From the NCBI RefSeq assembly GCF_000582685.1, contig NZ_KK073769.1:222062-264240 (forward strand): a DNA stretch of 42,179 nucleotides, in the 5' to 3' direction. Below, piece after piece: positions 1-6,843 of the stretch. The first letter of the stretch is position 1. Each line of letters begins with the position of its first letter. Made by a program: the position numbers and the translations under genes. This stretch comes from [Scytonema hofmanni] UTEX 2349. GTDB lineage: Bacteria > Cyanobacteriota > Cyanobacteriia > Cyanobacteriales > Nostocaceae. The notes under the pieces are model-generated. The model saw only the letters and a list, made by a program, of their open reading frames with translations, made no database searches and was not told the DNA's origin.

Positions 1-97
1 CAATTTCCCGCACTTCTACATCAAGTTGCAGTTTAGAAGTATCTCTGGGATTAGCTGCCAACAGTAGAATCGTTTTGGCACCCGCTTTATTATTCAT
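1..97 (-). CDS. CHAT-domain protein, N-terminal fragment (runs off left edge)
   Basis: Only the first 32 codons are in the window, reading leftwards from an ATG at 95-97. The visible peptide (MNNKAGAKTILLLAANPRDT...) is identical to the start of the CHAT-STAND-WD40 protein encoded at 39126. It matches the beta-strand plus 'AANP' opening typical of CHAT domains (caspase-like, HetF-associated). The upstream DNA is also nearly identical to that of the right-hand gene, so this is a close paralogue or a gene-converted copy in inverted orientation. Whether it also carries STAND and WD40 domains cannot be seen. Product class is inferred from the identity with the right-hand gene. Confidence 0.75.
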   Translation of the reverse strand, partial: MNNKAGAKTILLLAANPRDTSKLQLDVEVREI

Positions 98-180
98 TAC
101 AGAAGAAATATAATGGTTTGTATAAGTCCCTAGCATCACTAGTACCACTACAAGAGATCATCTAGTCATTACACACAAAG
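1..180. repeat. Left copy of a 180-bp inverted repeat (pairs with 39043-39222)
   Basis: The reverse complement of 1-180 matches 39043-39222 with three substitutions by eye, all in the non-coding part upstream of the ATG. The repeat covers the upstream region plus the first 32 codons of a CHAT gene. It extends beyond the left edge, so its real length is unknown. On the inner side similarity fades just past 180. Confidence 0.95.
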
Positions 181-281
181 TAATTTTATTATTGTCCTAA
201 ATACGTAAAGACGCAGACGCGATTAATCGCGTCTCTACAATGGTTGCGGACATGATATTAATGATTGCAAAGTAATTTTAT
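176..281. repeat. Palindromic repeat bracketed by a 14-bp direct repeat
   Basis: CAAAGTAATTTTAT occurs at 176-189 and again at 268-281. Between them, 205-238 is a palindrome of the GTAGAGACG/CGTCTCTAC family, with a perfect core GCGATTAATCGC flanked by AGAC/GTCT. The arrangement resembles a small insertion with a target duplication, although a 14-bp duplication would be long. No gene is visible between 98 and 413. Confidence 0.6.
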
Positions 282-413
282 GGCGATCGCACTGACCATC
301 TCACCAAAGGTAAAGTTATAAGACAACCTCTTTGCAACAGAATTAGTTATTTTGTAGCCTAGATTACAGAAATATTGTTAGATTAACTAACGAACAAAAG
401 GGAACACAAAGCC

Positions 414-665
414 ATGAAACTAGATTCCCGTAAACTAGGTTTTAACGTCGCAGGGCAAAGACACAATTTAGATGGATCAAATAAGTCTTACCCCAATTCG
501 CAGCAGAAGTTGGAAGCTTCAACTTGGGTAAAGCTTCTGGAACTTCCCACCGCGTTTAGTTTTGACGAAGCACTGTTATTATGTCAGGTTACAGAAGACG
601 AATGGTTAGCCTGGATTCCCGATCGTGGGGAAGCGCTACTCAACACCAGGCAATTTAGTTATTAG
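414..665 (+). CDS. Small hypothetical protein (83 aa)
   Basis: I do not recognise a domain. The 83-residue product is soluble-looking, with no signal peptide or membrane segment. The N-terminal third is polar (DSRKLGFNVAGQRHN). The C-terminal half, STWVKLLELPTAFSFDEALL followed by EDEWLAWIPDRGE, has regular hydrophobic spacing that suggests a small folded domain. The ATG is preceded by a purine-rich stretch (AAAAGGGAACAC) that can serve as a ribosome binding site, and a short palindrome GTTAG-N5-CTAAC lies at 377-391. It is divergent from the CHAT fragment on its left and is followed by hairpins. Coding character is supported by start context and composition only. Confidence 0.6.
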   Translation: MKLDSRKLGFNVAGQRHNLDGSNKSYPNSQQKLEASTWVKLLELPTAFSFDEALLLCQVTEDEWLAWIPDRGEALLNTRQFSY

Positions 666-682
666 ACGCGAGTCTACGTCCC

Positions 683-768
683 ACAGAGATTTTATATCTC
701 TGTTTCATAGCACTCATTCCACTAAAAGTGGACTAACAAAGAATTTAAGTCCACTTAAGTGGACTTAA
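683..768. repeat. Cluster of hairpins including a perfect 24-bp palindrome
   Basis: Three inverted repeats follow the 83-aa gene. CAGAGAT/ATCTCTG arms lie at about 683-701. CCACT-AAA-AGTGG lies at about 719-731. A perfect 24-bp palindrome with arms TTAAGTCCACTT and AAGTGGACTTAA lies at 745-768. The last two share the CCACTT/AAGTGG core. They sit between the plus-strand small gene and the end of the minus-strand maf gene, so they could serve as a terminator for either side. No long T-run follows. Confidence 0.6.
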
Positions 769-885
769 GCTGTTAGCCTTGGATTTCAATCTAAGGTGGG
801 TGTGGACACTAATTGAGAATCCGGCAAAATATCACTTATAACGCTCTAACTATCAACTAACAACCATCCACCAACAACCTACAAA

Positions 886-1479
886 CTATCGCCAAAAATC
901 AGTCACCTCGTATCCCAATTCCGCCAACATTTGCCGCAGCAGAGGTAAACTCAAACCAATGACGTTAGTGTGACACCCTTCGATTTTTTCCACAAATAAA
1001 CTACCAAAACCCTCAATAGCAAACGCACCGGCACACTTGAGCGGTTCACCCGTGGCAACATATGCTTGAATTGTGCGATCGCTCATTTCCCCAAAATAAA
1101 CTCTTGTTACCTGACACTTGACTAAAGTGCGATTTTGGTCTTTGTCAATCAAAGCATGACCAGTATACAGATCGCCAAAATGACTTCGCATAATTTGCCA
1201 ACGAGCGATCGCTTCAGATCCATCTGCTGGTTTACCATGAATCTGACCATTCAGCGCCAAAACTGAATCACAACCCATAATCAAACCTGATGCAAACTGA
1301 GGCGCTACAGTTTCTGCCTTACACTGAGCAAGAGTTTGCACCAATTGTCCTGGTTCACTGAGTTGAATTTGCGACTCATCAAAATCACTAGCGCAAACAG
1401 TCGCTTCAATTCCAACAGTTTGCAACAAACGGCGTCGTGCCGGAGAAGCAGAGGCGAGTATAAAGGTAGGGATACCCAT
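886..1479 (-). CDS. maf: Maf family nucleotide pyrophosphatase (septum formation inhibitor-like)
   Basis: The 197-aa product starts with the diagnostic Maf motif LASASPARRRLL at residues 8-19, then GCDSVLALNGQIHGKP at about 69-84, a variant of the usual CDTVV...GKP block. Maf/YhdE/YceF proteins hydrolyse non-canonical or modified nucleoside triphosphates to monophosphates in the cytoplasm and are linked to septum control. Length is normal for the family. The ATG at 1477-1479 is immediately preceded by a G/A-rich tandem repeat, so on the coding strand the leader is CT-rich and no Shine-Dalgarno is visible. It lies downstream of psbP on the same strand, separated by that repeat, and may be co-transcribed with it. 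Confidence 0.93.
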   Translation of the reverse strand: MGIPTFILASASPARRRLLQTVGIEATVCASDFDESQIQLSEPGQLVQTLAQCKAETVAPQFASGLIMGCDSVLALNGQIHGKPADGSEAIARWQIMRSHFGDLYTGHALIDKDQNRTLVKCQVTRVYFGEMSDRTIQAYVATGEPLKCAGAFAIEGFGSLFVEKIEGCHTNVIGLSLPLLRQMLAELGYEVTDFWR

Positions 1480-1480
1480 A

Positions 1481-1650
1481 GGGGGAGAGGGGGAGAGGGG
1501 GGGATGTGGAGAGGGGGAGAGGGGGGGATGTGGAGAGGGGGGGATGGGGGGATGGAGAGAGGGGGATGGGGGGGAAAGAAGAAATATTCTCCTTGTCTCC
1601 TAGTCCCCTTGTCTCCTAGTCTCCTAGTCCCCAGTCCCTAGTCCCCTCGT
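1481..1650. repeat. Short tandem repeats: purine arm then pyrimidine arm
   Basis: 1481-1575 is built of degenerate GGGGGAGA and GGGGGATG units. After a spacer containing AAAGAAGAAATATT, 1591-1650 consists of CCTTGTCTCCTAGTCC-type units. The two arms are roughly complementary, so the transcript could fold into a long imperfect hairpin. The repeat fills the spacer between psbP and maf. Confidence 0.85.
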
Positions 1651-1652
1651 CC

Positions 1653-2198
1653 CTAATATACAAAAAAAGAATTCACAGAGTTTTCTATAATTGATTTAAC
1701 TCTTTGCCAACGGTCTTCGGTGACGGAGGCATTAAAGGTAAAAAGTTTACCTCTGCTAACAACGACACTGGCAAGGTTATGCCGTTTTTTGTTATTGGGG
1801 AGTTTAACCTCATACTCTAACATGTAGTAAATTTTACCCTTAGATTCTCGTTGTCCAGCGTTGACTAATTCCGCTTTGCGACCAGAATTAGGAGGAGCGA
1901 TCGCATTTTTTGACAACTTATATCCTATCTCTCCCGGCGTGCCCAATTCTGTCAAAGTTTTGTTATCTGGAACCGGACTAATCACCACAGAAACATTTTC
2001 TGTCACCTGAATCAAATCATGAAACACTACATCCGGTCCGTTGGCAACTTTAACTTGCACCCAACCGTTAGGATATAAAAACTCATAGCCATCAGTAGTG
2101 TCTACAAAGCTGTTGAATCCAGCCGCAACTGCTACACCAGAATTACTCAGGCTAAAGCTAAACACCAATAGCAAAATTAATACAATTCGTTTCAACAT
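1653..2198 (-). CDS. psbP: PsbP-like photosystem II assembly/oxygen-evolving protein (CyanoP)
   Basis: The 181-aa protein has a hydrophobic export signal (residues 1-25, LKRIVLILLLVFSFSL...VAVAA). The PsbP fold follows: DGYEFLYPNGWVQVKVANG, DVVFHDL, ENVSVVISPV and the closing LFTFNASVTEDRWQ. CyanoP associates with photosystem II on the lumenal side of thylakoids and has an assembly or accessory role. Known CyanoP proteins such as that of Synechocystis are lipoproteins. Here no cysteine follows the signal, and the AVAA-G junction looks like a signal peptidase I site, so it may be soluble in the lumen. The gene lies upstream of maf on the same strand. Confidence 0.93.
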   Translation of the reverse strand: MLKRIVLILLLVFSFSLSNSGVAVAAGFNSFVDTTDGYEFLYPNGWVQVKVANGPDVVFHDLIQVTENVSVVISPVPDNKTLTELGTPGEIGYKLSKNAIAPPNSGRKAELVNAGQRESKGKIYYMLEYEVKLPNNKKRHNLASVVVSRGKLFTFNASVTEDRWQRVKSIIENSVNSFFVY

Positions 2199-2265
2199 TT
2201 ATACAGATTCCTTTGGGCTGGAAGCAACACAACGCACGCTTAAATTTCTCGTTTTCATTCTCCCA

Positions 2266-2412
2266 TCAACAGGGACATTTAAACACTGGGGAATGGGGCA
2301 TTGGGCATTGGGGATGGGGAGTGGGGTAAAATTTTTTAATAATGACGAATTATTCACGCTGACTCCATGCCTTTGCTCCTTTCCTACAGACGTTCCGCCG
2401 GAACGTCTCTAC
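2266..2412. repeat. GGGCATT-type repeat and GTAGAGACG-family palindrome
   Basis: 2286-2328 carries G-rich units of the GGGGCATTGGGCATTGGGGAT type. 2388-2408 is an inverted repeat AGACGTTCC-GCC-GGAACGTCT, followed by the family's CTAC end at 2409-2412. The palindrome ends only a few bases before the ATG chosen for the next gene. The open frame does extend back through these repeats to 2098, but that part reads as repeat, not protein. Confidence 0.8.
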
Positions 2413-2418
2413 TCTCTT

Positions 2419-3039
2419 ATGCTGATAAGTAACGAACTACGTTGGTTTTACCCTGGCAGTATACCGGAAGACATTGAACTTTGGTTCAAACAAAATTGTC
2501 TTCTTGACTCTTTGCAGTCACCAGAAGAACGCGAAGATGTGTATTTATATTCCCCATGTGACTTTTTGGGAATCAAACTGCGTCAAGGACGATTAGAAGT
2601 CAAATGGCGCAAATCAGAATTAGGGATAATCGGTTTTGGCGACTCCATAGAAGGTAAAGTAGAAAAATGGGGTAAGTGGCTCTGCGAAGATTCGACAAAA
2701 GAAAGTTTTCACCCGACAACGGTTGTAAATACCCCTTCATGGGTGAATGTGCAAAAAGTTCGTTATTCGCAACTTTACCAAATTGTCCCGGAGTTTCCGC
2801 CACAACCTGTTGACGCTAATGAAGGTATCGACAACGGTTGTAGTGTAGAACTCACCCGTCTTTCGATTCGGAAGAATCCTTGGTGGAGTTTAGCGTTTGA
2901 AACTCGCGGTGAAGAAGCCTGTTTGATGGATAATCTTCAGAAAACAGCTAATTGGGTATTTAAGACTTATAAAGCGTCAAAGTTGCTAGCTGCGGATTCT
3001 TTCGCTTATCCCAGTTGGCTAGAACTTGTTTGTAAATGA
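2419..3039 (+). CDS. Conserved-looking hypothetical protein (206 aa)
   Basis: I chose the ATG at 2419 because the frame upstream is made of repeats and overlaps the 5' end of psbP. From this start the 206-aa product begins MLISNELRWFYPGSIPEDIE. It continues with charged strands such as DVYLYSPCDFLGIKLRQGR and LEVKWRKSELG, then SIRKNPWWSLAFET, and ends in a helix. Alternating acidic and basic beta-strand-like segments (EVKWRK, LAFETRGE) faintly recall CYTH/tunnel folds, but this is only an impression. No signal peptide or membrane segment is present. It is divergent from psbP. Function is unknown to me. Confidence 0.75.
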   Translation: MLISNELRWFYPGSIPEDIELWFKQNCLLDSLQSPEEREDVYLYSPCDFLGIKLRQGRLEVKWRKSELGIIGFGDSIEGKVEKWGKWLCEDSTKESFHPTTVVNTPSWVNVQKVRYSQLYQIVPEFPPQPVDANEGIDNGCSVELTRLSIRKNPWWSLAFETRGEEACLMDNLQKTANWVFKTYKASKLLAADSFAYPSWLELVCK

Positions 3040-3241
3040 CAACTTACTTGCTATCAAAAAACCACCCTCATGGGTACTATCGTGCCTCATAATACTAAGA
3101 TATCTTGGAGAAAAGCGTCGTCATCGTTGCTACGCTAAATACCGAAAACTTACTTAGCAGCACCCTTTAGATAATCTTAGGGAAAAATTAAGAGTAAAAC
3201 GTTATACTATTCGCGGCTCTTGCGATCGCGAATAGCTGACT

Positions 3242-3334
3242 CAGGACTTACGCACGGACTAAGTATTTCCGTCATTGCGACGCAAGGAAGCAATCTCAAA
3301 GTCTTGTTTTCTCGTAACAAGTGCGTAAGTCCTA
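3242..3334. mobile_element. MITE-like element with 13-bp terminal inverted repeats
   Basis: Perfect inverted ends AGGACTTACGCAC (3243-3255) and GTGCGTAAGTCCT (3321-3333) bound a 91-bp sequence with no coding capacity. TGACT occurs just outside each end (3237-3241 and 3335-3339, one base away from each terminus), consistent with a 5-bp target duplication. A decayed relative is seen at about 38908-38980. The rest of the 3040-3434 spacer shows no gene. Confidence 0.75.
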
Positions 3335-3434
3335 TGACTAAAAAAATAGCGCGATTCGCTTTTTCATTGAATGCAGCAATTGCAATTGTCTTGAAATAAA
3401 TTTCGATCAATTTAATTAAAAAGGAGAAAGTCCA

Positions 3435-4487
3435 ATGAACTTAAGCGAAGGTTATGGTGTGTTAAAGTGTCATGCGATCGCTGGCAAAATGGAACTTGGT
3501 AAAGATACCCCACACTATCAAATCCATGTGAAAGATGGTAAGTTTTCTTATCGCCTTGCAGTCAACGTTAGATCAAGTCAACAACCTTTCGATTTGTTAT
3601 ATCTTGTCGAAAATAATTTTGAACATTATCTTACCGACAAACTCAATAAATTGGAGTTTGGCTTTACCAAGATTCCGGAGACAGATAGAAAAGCTGGAGG
3701 AATTGCGCTGGACTACATCAGATCAAATTTATTTAAAGTCACTGAGATGAAGCCTTTGCCCTTCAATTTGCCGGGAGAAAACAACGACCTCAACGAACTG
3801 ATTGACTCATATATTAAAAGGGCAATTGAGACTAAAGCAGTTATCTATGTATTCGGGGAACCGTGGGGAGTAGATAAAGTGGAAGATAAGCCTGACAAAA
3901 TATTCGGCTTTGAACCAGGGAGAGGGATTCATAATATTCATATGAATCAAGGCAACAGCGGATCGTTTGCCAAGGAAAATGGAGTTTACCAAGATGGGGC
4001 ATTGTTGATTCATTTTCCGAGTGCGATCGCATCCCAAGATAGCTGGGTAGGAGCATTTTTTGCCTTTCAATCGCAGTCCTTCCACACAGACGATAGTACA
4101 GGAAATCCAATAGATAAGAAAGTAGGAACTGAACCACCAGATCCCAACGTTCCGGCAGTGAAGGCACGAGTAAAAATTGTTGCTGCTTTAGTAAATCCTC
4201 TAGGAGATGATGCCGGAAAGGAGACAGTTACTTTAATCAATTCCTCACCCCAACAAATAGACTTTAATGGTTGGTCACTTACTAATAAACTAAAACAAAA
4301 ACAATCTCTTGATGGATTACAAATCGAACCAAGTGCATCTGCTACAGTGCTTTTAGATAAACAAAAAATTCAACTTTCTAATGATGGTGGAATTATCACC
4401 ATTCTCAATCAAGAAGGTATTAAAGTTGACGGTGTTTCTTACACAAAAGAAGATGCCAAAGACCAGGGATGGACGATTGTATTTTGA
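3435..4487 (+). CDS. DUF2278 (YukJ-like) protein with C-terminal lamin-tail domain
   Basis: The 350-aa protein opens with GYGVLKCHAIAGK followed by PHYQIHVKDG and YRLAVNVRS, the hallmark start of the DUF2278/YukJ family. The family domain runs to about residue 235 and includes GRGIHNIHMNQGNSG and a DGALLIHFP segment. Residues about 245-350 (VALVNP...GKETVTLINSS...FNGWSLTNK...LSNDGGIITIL) look like a lamin-tail (LTD) immunoglobulin-like domain, often found in extracellular or nucleic-acid-acting proteins. No signal peptide is seen. The start has a strong ribosome binding site (AAAAAGGAGAAAG, 7-8 nt before ATG). Biochemical role is unknown. It is convergent with the downstream phosphatase. Confidence 0.85.
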   Translation: MNLSEGYGVLKCHAIAGKMELGKDTPHYQIHVKDGKFSYRLAVNVRSSQQPFDLLYLVENNFEHYLTDKLNKLEFGFTKIPETDRKAGGIALDYIRSNLFKVTEMKPLPFNLPGENNDLNELIDSYIKRAIETKAVIYVFGEPWGVDKVEDKPDKIFGFEPGRGIHNIHMNQGNSGSFAKENGVYQDGALLIHFPSAIASQDSWVGAFFAFQSQSFHTDDSTGNPIDKKVGTEPPDPNVPAVKARVKIVAALVNPLGDDAGKETVTLINSSPQQIDFNGWSLTNKLKQKQSLDGLQIEPSASATVLLDKQKIQLSNDGGIITILNQEGIKVDGVSYTKEDAKDQGWTIVF

Positions 4488-4490
4488 TTA

Positions 4491-4622
4491 GTTGTTAGTT
4501 GTTGGTTGTTGGTTGATAGTTGTTGGTTGATAGTTGTTGGTTGATAATTGTTAGTTGTTAACCCCTATTCACCATCCACCATCCACCATCCACTAACCAC
4601 TAACCACTATCCACTATCCACT
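4491..4622. repeat. GTTGGTTGAT / CCACTAACCA tandem repeats between convergent genes
   Basis: A GT-rich arm (4491-4560; units like GTTGGTTGATA) is followed by a CA-rich arm (4568-4620; units like CCATCCAC and CCACTAAC). The arms are partly complementary. The repeat occupies exactly the space between the stop of the DUF2278 gene and the stop of the phosphatase gene, so it could act as a bidirectional terminator. A shorter CA-rich tract of the same type lies at 845-885 beside the maf stop. Confidence 0.8.
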
Positions 4623-6021
4623 ATTCATTAACTTGCAGCACCACTAACGTCATATCATCGGTGTTTTGCTTATCGACACCGATGAATTGATAAACTTGGT
4701 TAAACAGGTAATCCAGAATCTCCTGTGGTCCATTGCAATGCCTGCAAGCCAAATTAAAGGCATCGACAAAGTTTTCTTCATCGAAGCGATCGCCTCCAGC
4801 AGAAGCCGCCTCAGTCAAACCATCTGTATAATAAATAATTGTATCTCCAGGTTCTAACTGTGCCTGAGCATCTTCATATTCGCTGTTAGTATCTAAACCA
4901 ATCAACATACCCAATGTATCCAAACGAGTCACAGTTTTTGTAGCCGCGTGCCACCACAAAGGAGGATTATGTGCTGCATTACTATAAGACAGAATTCGAT
5001 TTTGGGGGTCATATTCTGAGTAAAACAGTGTCACAAAACGGTGGGAATTTTCCAAATCCGCATACATAACTTGATTTAAATTTTGGAGAATTGCTGCTGG
5101 TGAATTCCCGTGTAAAACTTCTCCTCGTAGCATTCCCCGCATCATGGTCATAATTAACCCAGCTGGGACACCTTTGCCCATGACATCACCAATCACAAAA
5201 CCCCAACGACCAGTTTCTAAGCTGATAATATCTTTACTATTTAACTGAAACTGATTGTGCTTGGTAGGAATAAAATCATAATAGTCTCCACCGACACGAT
5301 TTGCCGGTTTACAACGCGCAGCCAAGGCTATGCCAGGAATCGAGGGACATTGACGAGGTAAAAGCCGGCGTTGAATTTCCGCAGCAATTTCTAGTTCTTG
5401 ATCTAAGCGTTCTTTTTTTCGTAATTCTACAGCCAGTTCATCGTTTTCAATCGCTACTGCTGTTTGGTCTGCCACTAACCTGACTAATTTTTGTCTAGTT
5501 TCCGTCCAGCTATATTCCGGATCGCGACTCAACACATACAACCATCCTCGTTCTGCATGTTTCACCAGAATTGCCGTACCAAATATTTGCATATCTGGTC
5601 CTAAGTAGCGATGCATTTGGGCATCCAAAACACCCGTAGCGTTTGCTAAAGGTGCCGCATTTGCCAAAAGTGTGATTTGACTGGTAGCGGTTTCTAGAGC
5701 CTTGCGAATATGTTTCCGCTGGTGACTATCCTGCCAATGCAACTGCTCTAATCGAACTTGACCATTAGGTTTATAGAGAAACAGAGCACTACCATCTGCA
5801 TCTGTTACTCTTGTCGCCATCAACGGAATTAGCTCCAAAAACTGATTCAAATTATTGAAGCTTCTCAGAGCAAATCCTAAAGAACTTAACAAATCTTGAA
5901 TTTTGTTTTGTTCTCGGTGCAGCCGTGCCACGAGTTCTTTCAGCGCGACAACGGGAGTGACATCCGTTGCGGCACTACTATTACTATCAGTTGGTTGAGA
6001 GGGCAGTTGAGACACAGGCAC
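4621..6021 (-). CDS. GAF domain plus PP2C/SpoIIE-type serine phosphatase (RsbU-like)
   Basis: The 466-aa protein has an N-terminal helical lead, a GAF-like sensor region (about 55-195: LELIPLMATRVTDADGSALFLY...LVADQTAVAIEN), the linker ERLDQELEIAAEIQRRLLP typical of RsbU-like proteins, and a SpoIIE phosphatase domain (about 230-465). Metal-site and fold motifs are visible: GGDYYDF at about 242, GDVMGKGVPAGL, SNAAHNPPL, YYTDGLTEA and NTDDMTLVVL near the end. Such enzymes dephosphorylate anti-anti-sigma factors in partner-switching cascades and are soluble. The ligand of the GAF domain is not predictable. It ends against the tandem repeat shared with the convergent gene. Confidence 0.93.
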   Translation of the reverse strand: MPVSQLPSQPTDSNSSAATDVTPVVALKELVARLHREQNKIQDLLSSLGFALRSFNNLNQFLELIPLMATRVTDADGSALFLYKPNGQVRLEQLHWQDSHQRKHIRKALETATSQITLLANAAPLANATGVLDAQMHRYLGPDMQIFGTAILVKHAERGWLYVLSRDPEYSWTETRQKLVRLVADQTAVAIENDELAVELRKKERLDQELEIAAEIQRRLLPRQCPSIPGIALAARCKPANRVGGDYYDFIPTKHNQFQLNSKDIISLETGRWGFVIGDVMGKGVPAGLIMTMMRGMLRGEVLHGNSPAAILQNLNQVMYADLENSHRFVTLFYSEYDPQNRILSYSNAAHNPPLWWHAATKTVTRLDTLGMLIGLDTNSEYEDAQAQLEPGDTIIYYTDGLTEAASAGGDRFDEENFVDAFNLACRHCNGPQEILDYLFNQVYQFIGVDKQNTDDMTLVVLQVNE

Positions 6022-6843
6022 AGCTATTATTTCACTTAACTGAAAAACCGAATTAGATTATTTATAAATCATCTAGGCAAAGGCAATTGCTAAACCATAT
6101 TGAAACAAGGTTTGTCAATTTAGCAAGAGTAGAAAGACGTAAGATGTCAATTTAACAAGTATTCCATTTGCTGATTGTATTTATTCGTCAAAACAGAAGT
6201 TTTAAGTAAGTTTTTTGGTCAAAAAGAGACTGATATTGACAGCAAATTCTCTTAGAACCTAAAAGTTTTCAATTATTTCATAACTTATTAACCAAATCAT
6301 ATATCTTGAGATAGAGAAAATACTTGGGTCAACAAATAAATTTTTACGCTCTCCGAGTCAGTGTTAAGACTGGGGGGCTGGCGCTTAGGGGGCTTAGAAC
6401 CTCATAATTCAGGCACTCTGGGGCAGATATACTTACGCTTTCTTACAATTTTAAGTTATGTAAATAATATTGATCCTACTTTAATGACAACAGATCGACA
6501 GGCTCAGGAAACAAAAGCCAGAAAAAGCATAGCACAAGACCTTTAACCTATAAATTAGTAATGGTGTTTTAGTTTAACCAACACACTGCAAATTTATAAA
6601 TTTTGGGCAAATAATATTCCGTGAGGTTTTTTGAACCAGATACGGGTAATACACATAAACAAAAGGGGAAAGGGGAAAGGGGAAAGGGATGAACATGTCG
6701 CCCACAATTCCACTCGCTTTTTACCTTCCCCATAAAATTTGGATTATTTCGCCCACAATTCCACATTAAGGAGAGGGGTGTCCGGAACGGACGGGGTGAG
6801 GTTCTGTTTTGACTTTGGACTTTTGACTCCCCAGTATCTTGAT
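6022..6843. other. Long intergenic region with several repeats
   Basis: No convincing gene is seen in these 822 bases. 6022-6350 is AT-rich upstream sequence of the phosphatase gene. 6661-6688 is a run of GGGGAAA units. TCGCCCACAATTCCAC occurs twice, at 6698-6713 and 6749-6764. 6771-6808 contains the palindrome GTCCGGAACGGAC inside a GAGAGGGGTG...GGTGAGGTT block, which resembles the inverted sequence inside the MITE at 29245-29403. Short open frames here consist of repeat or lack start context. Confidence 0.7.

Noticed and set aside
1336..1641. Plus-strand open frame of 101 codons
   Set aside because: Antisense to maf at its start and tandem repeat at its end.
2098..2418. N-terminal extension of the hypothetical gene that ends at 3039
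   Set aside because: It overlaps the psbP start on the other strand and is translated from GGGCATT repeats and a palindrome. The ATG at 2419 gives a protein-like start.
6361..6546. 61-codon plus-strand open frame in the long intergenic region
   Set aside because: No ribosome binding site, low-complexity G-rich start and no domain-like pattern.
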